Source: Agarophyton chilense (Eukaryota; Rhodophyta; Florideophyceae; Gracilariales; Gracilariaceae). From it: a stretch of DNA of 64,000 nt. Shown in pieces: positions 10,657 through 20,764 of the stretch. The notes below the pieces were generated by a model. The model was not told the origin of the DNA, did not search any database, and saw only the letters and a list, made by a program, of their open reading frames with translations. Made by a program: the position numbers and the translations under genes. The stretch lies in assembly GCA_030374765.1 (NCBI GenBank), contig JARGXX010000123.1, forward strand, positions 1 through 64,000, given 5' to 3'. Each line of letters starts with the position of its first letter. Positions within the stretch are counted from its first letter, which is position 1.

Positions 10657-11400
10657 ATGACAGCAGACGTTGCGAACTTAGTTCAGGCTTGTATTCACTG
10701 CCTCTCAACAGTTGGCGGTGAAAGAGTCTCACACCCTTTCGGTCTTGCCTTCTACGGTACAGCGCCAAATGATCTTGTTCAGTTCGACTATTTGGAAATT
10801 GGGCCGAGCTGCACTGGTGAGAAATACTTTCTACTACTCAGGGATGACCACTCTGAATACAAATGGCTTTTTTCATTTCCAAACACTTCAGCCGACATCG
10901 AAGCGCACGCTCTCATCGATTGGTGTAACGAATATGCTGTCCCGCACCTGTTCATGTCAGAAGGTTCAACACACTTCCGAAATCAGACACTTCCTTTGAT
11001 CTCAAAGGGTCTCAGAGTCCCACATCATTTCATCGTACCATATAACCTTCGGAGCAACGGTGCCGTCGAGCGCTTTGGCAAGGAAGTACTTCGTGTGTTC
11101 TGCACTATTGTGTTTGACCTTCGCATGAACATGAAAGAATGGTCTGATCTAGTTCTCACCATTCAGAATGCTCTGAACAGTGTACCATCGTCACACCGCC
11201 GCAATGTTCCACTTGTCACAGCTTTCACTGGAATGAAACCGACATCATCCATTGCCACCTTTCTACGGACATCCAAGGAAACAACAATGACCTTTGCAGA
11301 GGCAGCTGCCGAACGTTTGCTGAACACCAAGTCCTTGAAGCAAGCTGTAGCTGAATTGCGCCCTCTGATACAGTCCATATTGCAGAAAACCCGGGAATAA
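10657..11400 (+). pseudogene. Integrase core of the degenerate Ty3/gypsy fragment
   Basis: The 247-codon frame holds a CxxC pair (CIHC) from the zinc-binding arm and then an RNase H-fold integrase core. The first acidic residue lies in QFDYLEIG. The second site reads MSEGSTHF, so the usual Asp is Glu. The last acidic residue lies in NGAVERFGKE. The motif spacing fits a DDE integrase of a gypsy-like lineage seen in algae and oomycetes. The changed second residue and the broken upstream domains argue that this copy is inactive. The frame ends at TAA; 11401-11604 holds no recognisable gene. Confidence 0.7.
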
Positions 11401-11604
11401 CGCGCACATTCGCGTCTAGAGAAAAACGTGCAAATTTTAATGTAGGTGTATGAATGTCGACAGCTAGTGACAGGATACCATGGAATGCGCACGCGAGCAC
11501 TAACGTGCTCCGACGCCCATTCCGACTTGCATTCGTACTTAGTACATTTACAAGAGCATTTACAATTGTCTACATAAACACAGCAAGATGACTCAGCAGG
11601 TCAT

Positions 11605-11609
11605 CTGAC
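11605..11609. repeat. Target site duplication of element B (left copy; right copy 21628-21632)
   Basis: ctgac stands immediately before the 5' LTR and again immediately after the 3' LTR. A perfect 5-bp duplication next to TG...CA ends is the signature of LTR element integration. Confidence 0.9.
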
Positions 11610-12472
11610 TGAAGAGCAACGTCCTCCAGGGAGGTTTTTGGGGACTTAAGTTTTTTCCGGAGCCTCCGGCGTGCAACCTCGATATGAGAAGGAGTAATCC
11701 GTTTTCACGGCGTTGCCGGAACGCCGGTGATGCACCCGCTGGACCGGGTGCCGTACACGTTGCCGCAGCGCCCGGGCGACACGTGGCCGCCAGATTGGCT
11801 CCTTTGTTAGACGGACATTTAGCTATTTAGGATAGACTTTATTTATTCTATTCTACGGTGACTACAGTACTTAGGCCGCCGGCCTCGCGGCCGCCGGTCC
11901 AGTAAAGTCTCCCCAACAAGGGTGATCTTGGTCTTCCAGATCTTGGCTCTGGGTCGAACCGCCTGCGCGGATATACAACTCCTTACGGAGGGATTTCGCG
12001 TGGTGCACGGCTTCCCAACCCCCTTGGACGTTCAAGCATCCTTCGTGTGTTGGGTATCTATTCTCACTTTCGTGGTTCCGCCCGTGTATACGGCTTGCTA
12101 CACCCGGCAGTGCCGGCTATTCCCGAGTCCCCTCTTGCAACTCGTGTTCAACCTCGCCCTCTTGCCTCTGTTCCCATTTTCCTTCCCTTTTCCTCCCCTT
12201 CATTGGGCAATTCCCGCTCTTGCGGTCCGCACTGACACCTGTCGTGCTCGCCACTCTTGTGGGTTTTGCCTCCTCAGAGGATACGCAAGCACCGCTTCGG
12301 CGGATATTCTCGGCTTCTTTCAGCCTCCCTGCGCCCGTCGCGACGGTTGGGCTCCAGCTTACACCCGGCATTGCGCGCCGATCCCTGGGAGGGCTCTACC
12401 GCGCCGGTTACCTCGTGAGAGGAAGATCCGGACATCTTCGTAGGTTTTCCCCTTTGGGGGCATTGTCCTACA
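11610..12472 (+). repeat. 5' LTR of element B (863 bp)
   Basis: The LTR begins tgaagagcaac and ends gtcctaca. It contains a run of perfect inverted repeats, for example CGGCGTT/AACGCCG at 11708-11726 and CACCCG/CGGGTG at 11733-11750. The stretch tacagtacttag at 11863-11874 is shared with a diverged LTR at 36770-37018. The U3/R/U5 limits cannot be set by eye. Confidence 0.95.
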
Positions 12473-12475
12473 AAT

Positions 12476-12493
12476 TGGTCTCCCGACTTAGAA
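12476..12493 (+). promoter_or_regulatory. Primer binding site of element B (tRNA-Tyr type)
   Basis: TGGTCTCCCGACTTAGAA begins three bases after the LTR end. Its complement ends CGGGAGACCA, giving a tRNA 3' end with G72 and A73. A G72 implies C1, the hallmark of eukaryotic tRNA-Tyr, and yeast tRNA-Tyr, as I recall it, also ends CGGGAGACCA. The same site occurs in elements C, D and E. Confidence 0.75.
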
Positions 12494-12595
12494 GTCAAGA
12501 CCGCTTGGGTCCTCTCTGAGGTTGTTTTCCGTTTAACGGGTTTTCTCCGGTCTCACCGGTTTGCTTTCTATTCTTCCGTCGAGACGGTGTGGCCA

Positions 12596-14707
12596 ATGCC
12601 AAGGAAACCGCCTAGCATGGAGCCTCCTGCAACACGCAGCCGTTCCCGCCAGAGCGGTGATGCCAGGGGCACTGATGTTCCACAGGCCCTGGCTCCAACA
12701 CCGGCTTCCCGGGAGATACCGGTCACCGGCACTGAAGACCCGCAGCCCGATTCCGGGTTAACGACCGTCGCAACGGTGGTTTCTCCGCCTCCGCGGTTGG
12801 TCGACCAAGCGCGGGTTGTACGCTTGGAAGGGCAGCTCCGCTCCCTGCGGGCTGCTCACAATACCCTCTCGAGGGAATTCACCTCTTTACGAGGAAGCCT
12901 CGCTAACCCCCCTCCAAGTGAGTTAGCCGAGGATATCCGCGTATTGCGGTCGGAAGTCAATACACTACTCGAGTGTTTTGGCGCTCCGTCTTCCTTCGCA
13001 GAAGGTATGGAGAATCGCTTCGAGCGTCTACGAAGCCGACTTGAGTCGGTCGAGAGGACGTTAACCTCGCCCGCGAACGCGGCTAGACCGGTTTTCTCTC
13101 ATCGAGAGACCCAGTCGCGGAACCGGAAGAGCCGGAAGAACCGGGATTCTAACCGTAAGCACGGACACCCGTCCGACTCATCATCTGAGTCGGATGGTAA
13201 ACCGAGTGACTCGGAGAGTTCCGATTCGTCGGTGAGCGATGACTCACAGGATCGTTATGGGCGCTTTTCCCACTCAAAGCGGTTCTCTGCCACCTACGGG
13301 GCCATCCGGTCGCACCCCAACGGTCGGCGACATCCGGGCCTCAAACCCTTGAAGCCCACCAACCCTCTGTACAGGACACTCCTGTCCTACCGGTATTACC
13401 GGCTAGAAGATTCTTCTTTAGGTCGGACACCGCGTGACACGGATAAAGTGAAAGACTGCATCAAGCGGATGCAGCTTTCACTTCGTAACCAGTCGTTTAC
13501 TGGGGATGATCCAATTCTGGTCTTGGATTTCCTACACCGCTTTGTAGCGGAAGCCGATATACTCGGAATGAACGAAGGACAAGCCTACGTGGCGCTACCC
13601 TACTTTCTACGGGGTGTCGCTGAAGATCAGTTTTTGTCGGTTCGGGGCTCGTCGCGAGCCTCCGAAAAAGGTGTGACCTGCTGGCCCGAGGCCGGGCAGT
13701 ACCTCCTGCGTTCCTACGCAACCAACTCCGCAATACAAGCGGCGATATTCGCTTTGCGAGACACTCGACAACGCTCCGGCGAGCTCGAGACCGATTACCC
13801 GGTACGCCTGAATAAGGCTTTCCACCGTTGTGGTAATGTATACCCCGCCGGGGAACGCTGTACGATGTTCATTGATGGCTTGGATCCAGCCATCAAAACT
13901 CTTGTCGCCCGTTGCAGGGAACAAGAGCCGAAGGTGACCTACCTTGAACTCGTACAGTTTGCCCGCGCAGAGGGAGATGAACTACGTGCACGCAATCCGG
14001 GAATCCGGTCGAAGGCCGCTAAAGCATTGCTGCTTGAGTCGGACTCTTCTTCACCGTCATTTGCGACGGATGGCATCCCCAAACAGGGTTATGACAATAT
14101 GAATGTCATCCATCACGATGGTTTATCTATTCCGACAACGGAATTACCGTCTACGACGGATGGCTCGGTTGACTCAACCGCAAGGGACACGGAGAACGGG
14201 CAGGTCTTTTATCTTAATGACCGCCGCACTCCGGCCCCCCGTATGCCGTACTCGAACGGAATGACACGAAGTCAACGCCCTGGATGGGTTGGAAACCGGG
14301 AACCCGGAAGATACACCGATGCTCGGAATGCCGTACCGCGAAACGCGGGAGTGACGTTGGTGTGCCACTTGTGCTACGAGCGCGGGCACACCTCCCCGCA
14401 ATGCCTTTTATCGCTACGTGTTATGGCGCGAGTGGTGGATAATTACGAAGCCCTCTCCCCGCAGGAGAAGGGCTTCGTGCTACTCACGCCATATCTCCGC
14501 GCGAACACGGACTTCCCCAACGCATTGGCTCACACTCCGAATTCTCGGTATAAACCGGCTCAGCCGGCACGCGCCGCACCAGCGCCAAACCACGCTGGTG
14601 GATCTCAACCCGCTCCTGCGGTAGCTACCGTGCAACGGAATCATGCACTCGTTGCCGAGGAAGTCGGGCCTTCGCCCGACCAGGACCCTGTACAGGGAAA
14701 AGAATAG
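12596..14707 (+). CDS. gag: Gag polyprotein of element B (703 aa)
   Basis: The first ATG of the frame is at 12596; an open GTG-led extension upstream is unlikely to be used in a eukaryote. The protein has a Ser/Asp/Arg-rich N-terminal third and a capsid-like helical region at about residues 270-480, shared in pattern with the gags of C, D and E. It has a zinc knuckle C-x2-C-x4-H-x4-C (CHLCYERGHTSPQC) at residues 590-603. It should assemble the virus-like particle and bind the element RNA. The frame is fully intact, in contrast to every other gag in the window. It stops at TAG 14705-14707, four bases after a slippery heptamer. The coding sequence is unusually rich in hairpins (see findings). 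Confidence 0.88.
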   Translation: MPRKPPSMEPPATRSRSRQSGDARGTDVPQALAPTPASREIPVTGTEDPQPDSGLTTVATVVSPPPRLVDQARVVRLEGQLRSLRAAHNTLSREFTSLRGSLANPPPSELAEDIRVLRSEVNTLLECFGAPSSFAEGMENRFERLRSRLESVERTLTSPANAARPVFSHRETQSRNRKSRKNRDSNRKHGHPSDSSSESDGKPSDSESSDSSVSDDSQDRYGRFSHSKRFSATYGAIRSHPNGRRHPGLKPLKPTNPLYRTLLSYRYYRLEDSSLGRTPRDTDKVKDCIKRMQLSLRNQSFTGDDPILVLDFLHRFVAEADILGMNEGQAYVALPYFLRGVAEDQFLSVRGSSRASEKGVTCWPEAGQYLLRSYATNSAIQAAIFALRDTRQRSGELETDYPVRLNKAFHRCGNVYPAGERCTMFIDGLDPAIKTLVARCREQEPKVTYLELVQFARAEGDELRARNPGIRSKAAKALLLESDSSSPSFATDGIPKQGYDNMNVIHHDGLSIPTTELPSTTDGSVDSTARDTENGQVFYLNDRRTPAPRMPYSNGMTRSQRPGWVGNREPGRYTDARNAVPRNAGVTLVCHLCYERGHTSPQCLLSLRVMARVVDNYEALSPQEKGFVLLTPYLRANTDFPNALAHTPNSRYKPAQPARAAPAPNHAGGSQPAPAVATVQRNHALVAEEVGPSPDQDPVQGKE

Positions 14708-14729
14708 AGGGAGTCTCCCCTTCGGGAGA
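14695..14729 (+). promoter_or_regulatory. -1 ribosomal frameshift signal at the gag/pol overlap
   Basis: GGGAAAA (14695-14701) is phased as G GGA AAA in the gag frame, the canonical X XXY YYZ arrangement, one codon before the gag stop. Pol lies in the -1 frame, which is open from 14554, so the frames overlap by about 154 nt. Downstream, TCTCCC and GGGAGA form a perfect 6-bp stem with a 4-nt loop (14714-14729), 12 nt from the heptamer. Confidence 0.7.
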
Positions 14730-17193
14730 GGCGTCCTCAGAGTTGAGGCTGACGACGCCCGAGGCGTCCCCGCCTCGCTCCCCAGTCAAAATCCTCTCAA
14801 GGAAACAGGCCGTCTCAGACGTGGACTCTGAACACTTTGGTGTTTTACGTCGACCGTGGAAACGGGTACATCACAACTGGTTCCTGGAAAGAGTCATGGT
14901 CATGGCGAAGCGAAACTTTAAAGTTTACGCTGACCTAGGCCTTACTACCGAGTTCATGGTGCGTTTTGTCACTGTGTTGGGTACAGGTACAGAACCGAAC
15001 TTCGTCGTGGAATCTATCCTACCACCTGCTTTGCAGTCTCAAATCCGCCGTGGCGTAGCATTAGACGCCGCTGACGCTGGTAACAACCCGTTAGAAACGG
15101 TTGGAGTGATCGATTTGGTGGTACGCTTAGGACCCTGCGTCGTGAAGCTGCACTTTATTGTCTGTCGGTCACTCCCCGCCCTTCTCATCTTGGGTTGTGA
15201 TTTTTGCGACCGTTTCGTCGAAGCGATTGTACCCCGCTTAAAGCGTGTGGAATTGGACGATGGATCCTCTGTTCTCATCGTCCGCCGTCCGCCGAAGCGT
15301 GCCTCGAAGAAGCATGTTCCTCTTCCTGCTGCACAGGAGTTCCCCGCCGCTTTTCGTGAGTCTACAAAGCTTCGTGTCGACGAGTCGATTTGCATTCCGC
15401 CAAAGTCCCACTCTTGGGTGCGTGTCAGTTCTCGTCAGCACGGTACACGAATCGTTCGACCGATTCCATCACTGTCGAACAGGCATCAACTCGCTTTCGC
15501 GGATGGAATAGTTCACATTGAGCCCGACAAGTCGTTTGGTGTATGTGTTTGCAACGTTGGAGAGAAACACCAGTATCTGGTTAGGAACCAAGTCATTGGA
15601 AGAGTTGCTCCTCACCCCATGTCTATCTTTACCCTTCAAGGGGATCGTACCGGTTCAACCGGAATGGTTCACTCTGAGGAGGGAGATAATCTCGTCGGAG
15701 GTCCCCAGTCTACGCTGAACTTATCCACACTGCCGTGTGTGTCGCCACCAGCAGTACTGGTTAAGTTATCCAATGGTTCTTGGATTGTTGTCATCGACTA
15801 CCGTCGGTTCTGCACGACTGACGTCGGAAAGATACCACCTGAGTTGGTGAATTTCAAAACCCAGCCATTGCTGGATGGGCTACCGAATTGTTCGGATCAT
15901 GAGAGTTGCTGGAACTCGTGGCTTTCAGTAATGCCTTCCGCTGTTCAGCGTTCGATGGCCTGCATACGCCCAAGGCGCAGAGGAGGGCCATTTAACAGAA
16001 CTCTGGATGCTTCAGCCCCTCGCAACGAGGATGGTTCTCAGAATCTCTCGCATATTGCGGAAGTTCCCGTTTCTACGGTAGGGCTAATCTATCCCATCCA
16101 GATCGTTGCTTTACCCGCCAATAAGCGATTCCCGCTCTACAACCCATCCTTGGGACTCTCTGATATACCGATTCAATCGGACGCTGGCCTGAATGGCCTT
16201 TCTTCTCTCACGCCACTGCGCGGTGTCTATCCCCGCCAGTTGGGCGTTTCTACCACTCTCTATGCCGCTCCGTCTAAGGAAGGGGAAGAGGATGTTGACT
16301 CTCGTCGAGAGACTGTTACCGCCTCGTCGCGTCATGATAACGGTGGTACACGGAGCTCTGGACGCATCGAAATGGATATTGGTGGACGGAAAGCTTCGTC
16401 CACGGACGTGCCCTGCACTCATCTGCACCGTGCCACTGATGCCGAGTTTTCTCGAGGAAGTTCTACCGCATCTGTGCACGATGGCACTCTCCCCGGGGAT
16501 TCTGGTTTGCAGAAAGCGCCACACAATGGAAAGTCTCGCGCCGAAGCGAAGTCGTTGCTGAAAGTTAGTCGCGCTCACGAAACATCACCGGCACCGCCGT
16601 TGGAAGACATTCATGGTTCTTTGCATTTGCATTCCGTGAATCACGGTTCTCTTTCGACAGCATTGCTGGGTACTGAAAGGAATGCCCTCGCGGGCTCCCT
16701 TAAGCCGATCTCGTCCGACGGCTCAACTCGTATAGTACGGAAGGACATACCGGTTATACCGGGCAAGCACACCGTACCTCGCGAGGAAACCCAACCCAGG
16801 ACACTGGAATCTGATGTCGATCAACCGCAAATGTGCGAGAGAAACCCGAATGTCTCGGTTGTTACCAAAACTGTCGTCGTGGACGCACGGGTCAGTCCGG
16901 ATGCTTTACACGTCGAAGATGATGGAGGGGAGCCGGACATTCCGGGTTATGATGGAAATACGCTAGTCATAACATCCACTCTCTGGATCTTTTGGCCTTT
17001 TGGGAAAGGTCTACCGCTTTTGTGTCGGATGGTGCCCACCAATGGGATTCAACATCTGTTGTCTTGCCACAAAGTGGAAAATCTCTCGCCAAAGGGATCT
17101 TGTCGAAGGATTATTTTCGCGCTTGCGACACTGAACCGGCTGTGCCGTCGAGCGTTGATCCGCAGCCCGTGGGTCACGGTTCGTCGACACTAG
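14702..17193 (+). CDS. Pol-frame protein of element B: decayed protease and RT remnant
   Basis: The -1 frame is open for more than 800 codons. It begins with a retropepsin-like domain (FKVYADLGL onward, and ILGCDFCDRFVE near its end). The catalytic triplet, DTG in the related elements, reads GTG here (codon 14980-14982), so the protease should be inactive. About 250 residues later a short stretch (LVKLSNGSWIVVIDYRRF) matches the start of RT in element D. No palm box, RNase H or integrase follows; the rest is Ser/Thr-rich with no domain I know. That this frame stays open is odd for dead sequence and suggests either recency or a retained role. An unrelated product cannot be excluded. Confidence 0.7.
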
Positions 17194-18413
17194 CTACGCT
17201 GGACACTACAGAGCAGGCCCTCTCGGGATCCTCTGAGCCGACTACACCGGAAGTGTGGACACCAACTGCACGGCAGGACACACCGGCTAGGCCGGGCAAG
17301 CACACCGTACAGGACGGGAGAAACACACACAGCACGCTTGACACTGGTTCAGGACGCTCGCGCAGTCGCAGATACACTCCGATTGTCTCGGTTGACCCAG
17401 ACAGTATTGTCGAAGTCGCACCGGTCACTCCGGAGAACGGACACGTCAATGACGGAAGCACCTCGTCGCCGAGTGAAGTTAGACCCTCGAGAGGGATAGT
17501 TTGTGACGACCTTGCTTCCCAGAGGGACAATTCGCTGGAAACGTCACAGCACGTTCGTGATGGAGACACGGTTGAGCCGGAGATGCACGCCCGACGTGGT
17601 ACTTTGTCGCCGAAGCTAGCTGACACACCGGCAACGCCGTTGCACACGCCCTCACGTGAGGAGGCGGAACACAGCACGGCGCGGAGCGCTCCCAGCCATC
17701 AGCTGGTCACGTCACGTGACCAAGTGGCACCCGACAGGGGAGATGCACCAATAGGCGCTCGAGGCGATTCAACCGTCAAGAGACGACGCCCCGTGGCAAA
17801 ACGGCCTCCTGCGTCAAGTTCATCACCGTCGCGACGGATTTCACTAAGGAAACTCGCGGAGCGCGATCAAGAAACCCAGCTTTGGGATGAGTCCGCGTTC
17901 CCCCGAAGGGTGGTTTCTGCACGAGAAGTCTCGGTAAGATCCCCGACCCGAATACTGGGATAATTGCCCTATGGGAAGGCCTTCGGCCGAAGCCGTCGAA
18001 ATGACGATTCTCGTCACGACGACATGGCGGAAGTACCACGCCAAGCGGTCAAATCCTCCCAGAAACCGGTTCGTATCCGTACCCAGGTCAGGGAAAGGCC
18101 GTACCAAGCAGTGGACCCCTGCGGGGATGGACACAGTAGCCCACACGCGATGGCGGAAAGCTGCCAGTATGGCAATGTGACACAGGCACGGAAAGGCCGG
18201 AAATTCTACGACCAGTTCGTTATCGACTACGTCGTGGAGCATTCTTACCATCGGGATGGTTACATACAGTATCGCGTCCGTTGGCACGGGTTGGGTCCCG
18301 AATGGGATTCCATTGAGCCAATGCAGCACCTCCCACGTTCTAAAGTGGTTTCATATCACCGCAGGACGCGAACGGGAATCCCGGCATCGGTGATGAAAGC
18401 CCAAGTGGGATAG
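16992..18413 (+). CDS. Chromodomain-bearing frame of element B (one internal TAA)
   Basis: This frame overlaps the end of the pol frame by about 200 nt in the next -1 phase. It runs through a disordered Ser/Thr/Pro/Arg-rich region to a TAA at 17961-17963, then continues open to 18413. The second part ends in a chromodomain at about 18211-18355: FVIDYVVEHSYHRDGY, YRVRWHGL, then the WEP-like DSIEPMQHL and a Tyr-His-Arg end. In chromoviruses this domain sits at the integrase C-terminus and steers integration toward marked chromatin. Here it survives without the integrase core. The TAA may be read through or may be inactivating. No good start codon was identified for either part. Confidence 0.7.
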
Positions 18414-19788
18414 TAGCACACCTTGGTAGAGAGAAGGAGAACTATGGTTGTTTGGTCGGAAATGGAGAAGAAGGAGTATGGTTGGCTTTATTATTCATGC
18501 TGTTCATACGGGAGTGGCTCTCACTTGGTGTGAGGTCACAACAATGCTCGCTCTTAGCGGTCGGGTCCCGAATGTTGTCGTGTCTGATCGCCCCTTTCGT
18601 TTTCGGTTGTTTACACTTGATGGGTTTTTCATCTAGCTTGCTGGTTCACGAATGCTTCTGTGATCTGTAATCACGGTTTTTCCCCAATCGTTATGGTGTA
18701 CAACAACCGATGGCATCGTTTCTTGATCAGCTTTGTTGCCGCTGGTCGCCCACTAGTCGTGGTGGTGAAGCCCCATACTTGGGATGTGGACTTGGTCCAT
18801 CACCGCTGCGCGGGTGCTACTGTACACTACAGGTCACCTGGAGACCTTCCTCGTTTGTTTATTAATCGTTCAGAACGATTCGGCTCCCCGTTTGCTTACG
18901 GTTGCTTTCTCCGGAATCGGATGTTTCATCTCTACAGTAATACCTGGATTCCAGTTGCGGAAACCCCGTTACTCCAGTAATACTACTCTGATTCGAATTA
19001 GACTTAAACACAGACTATTCTGGAGATATACAAGCGCCTTGGCGAAAACAGAACCCAATTATCTTGGAAAACGTCAGAGATATGACATCTTTTCAGTTTA
19101 CCGCTCTATTCTTATCCTGAACTGAAACAGGTCGCCACTTCCCACTTAATGGTGTTCAATCTTCCCATTCGTGGGTGCAATTGAAAGTTCTGCTTCTTGT
19201 GAGTACGACGACTAATCGACTTAGTGCCAGGACGTTTGCATCTGAAGTTATCCGCGTTTTGCGTTGTGGACCGCTTTGAACCCGGTAATCCTGGTTTGGA
19301 CTGGTGGAAAAACCGCCCGTCCGCGGGAAGCTGGAACTCGGTTCGAGACACGATCTCCCTTGGGAGTTAGTAGACAGCACGGGAAGGACACTGGAAGTCA
19401 AGACCCACGACATCGGGCACTAGCCATGTTGACGAAGCTCGTGCGGTTCTACCCTTGCGGGAGGGAGGTGGTCCGATGATTCGGTGGCCGCGTACTCTCT
19501 CAGGGAGGAATCGGAACGCCTCAGGGAGGAATGTGAAGGCTATGAAGCTGACAAAAACACCTCATGGAGGGATATACCACGCAAGCAGAGGTGCAACACA
19601 ACCGAACAATCGGGATGGCGGACTACAGTATCCACAAGAAAGAAACCGGACAAGGAATGGTCGTGAAACCTTGTGATTGCGCTTTACTCTTGCTGAGGAT
19701 CACAACCGCAACTCGCGGGGCGCACTGCGATCGCAGATAGAATTTCTCTCTCATGAGGATGAGCCGATGAAATCGGAGTGGATTCGCT
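18414..19788. other. Element B spacer between chromodomain and antisense frame
   Basis: About 1.4 kb without a recognised domain. A short plus-strand frame at 19484-19666 has a coiled-coil-like start (LREESERLREECEGYE). The region is rich in short inverted repeats like the rest of B. Confidence 0.5.
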
Positions 19789-20718
19789 CTAGGCGGAGGT
19801 GTCTACCGGTAACCGAAATGTGGACGTGCACAGCGGATGTATTCCCGACGCCGTCGACGTCCCTCGTCGAGGTTGTCGCTCCATCTGAGAAGGGGGATAT
19901 GTGGTGCACGCCCTCTGGGAGGGGTTCTGAAGGAAGTTCGAGCGCGACTGCCGCGGTTGGTAGCGGAACTCTGCCCAAAGAATCGGTCGTACCCAGCAAA
20001 GGGCTTCTTGCCGAGCGATCGGTGTGCCCCTCCAAGCGAGGGTTTCCAATCCGTTAAGACGGTCACAGTACGACATTTACCCGCGAGTGCGGTAAAGGTG
20101 GACGTCGAATTCGACCTCTGGCGGTATCGGGAACTCGAAAGGCGCCCGATGGTGCCTGAGATAAGCGATCCGCACAAGCGCGGCCTGAGCCTCCGCAGAG
20201 GATTCACCGCGTCGGCGGAGTATGTGGTGTACCGGGATGGCGATACGATTACGCCAATCCCAGGACATGGTCACCACGCCGGGCAGGTCGCCCGGGAGCA
20301 TCTCCGAATTATCGGTGTAGGAGTGGATCAAATCCTCGTCGCGGACAGCAAATGGGTGAAACCAAGGCGCATACCGCAACATCGCAGAGCCATGCCGAGT
20401 TCTCGGATTTGCACCCACAAGGGCGTCGTAGGTCGGCCACTGCGGTGGGTCCGCCTGTCCGCGAAAGCGGGCGCCAATACGGCGGTCTTCGTACGCGAGG
20501 TTGGTAACATCCCCAGGGTGGGGCGCGGACCGGAAGCCAGTGGAACCGCCAAGGGCGGGAGTCGCGGATGTGTTATGACGGTCGGGGTTGGACATGGTGC
20601 GTGTTGGTGTGCTGTGGTTGGAATCGGATGCGAAGAGCGTGCGTGGGATCCTGGGTGAAGGTGTGTTGGTTTCCGGAGACCCGGTGTCGGACGCGCTCTT
20701 ATCATGGCGAGCTGCCAT
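19789..20718 (-). CDS. Antisense ORF of element B, homologous to the antisense ORF of element D
   Basis: The frame starts at the ATG at 20716-20718, 47 bp inside the 3' LTR, and runs on the strand opposite to gag. It is open for 213 codons to TAA 20077-20079 and then for 95 more codons in the same frame. Both parts match the antisense frame of D: APWFHPFAVRDEDLIHSY here against APWFDLVALRDDALINRY there, ALVG-x-NP against DLVG-x-DP before it, and in the second part WRG-x6-R-x2-ALC-x2-RP-x-L-x-AEFR. No domain, signal peptide or membrane segment is recognised. The second part loses similarity after AEFRY, so the C-terminus may be decayed. Being so close to the 3' LTR it could be transcribed from an antisense LTR promoter. 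The function is unknown. Confidence 0.65.
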
Positions 20719-20752
20719 GCCGACTTCCTCTTCGAGGTGTTCGCCCTGTCTT

Positions 20753-20764
20753 AAGGGGGGGATA
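20753..20764 (+). promoter_or_regulatory. Polypurine tract of element B
   Basis: The purine run aaggggggga, just before the 3' LTR, is the expected primer for plus-strand synthesis. Confidence 0.8.

Larger units (their letters stand above)
9432..11604 (+). mobile_element. Degenerate Ty3/gypsy element fragment (RT palm, RNase H, integrase)
   Basis: The fragment starts inside the RT palm and runs in the order RT, RNase H, integrase, which is the Ty3/gypsy order. It has many stops between domains and no LTR of its own in the window. Before element B inserted at 11605-11609 it was contiguous with 21628 onward. The integrase frame is the only long one left. Confidence 0.75.

Noticed and set aside
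16995-17010. GGGAAAG near the second frame change of element B as another slippery site
   Set aside because: It is out of phase for the X XXY YYZ rule in the upstream frame.
18660-18980. 106-codon plus-strand frame downstream of the B chromodomain as a possible envelope-like gene
   Set aside because: No signal peptide, no clear membrane segment, and no counterpart in element D.
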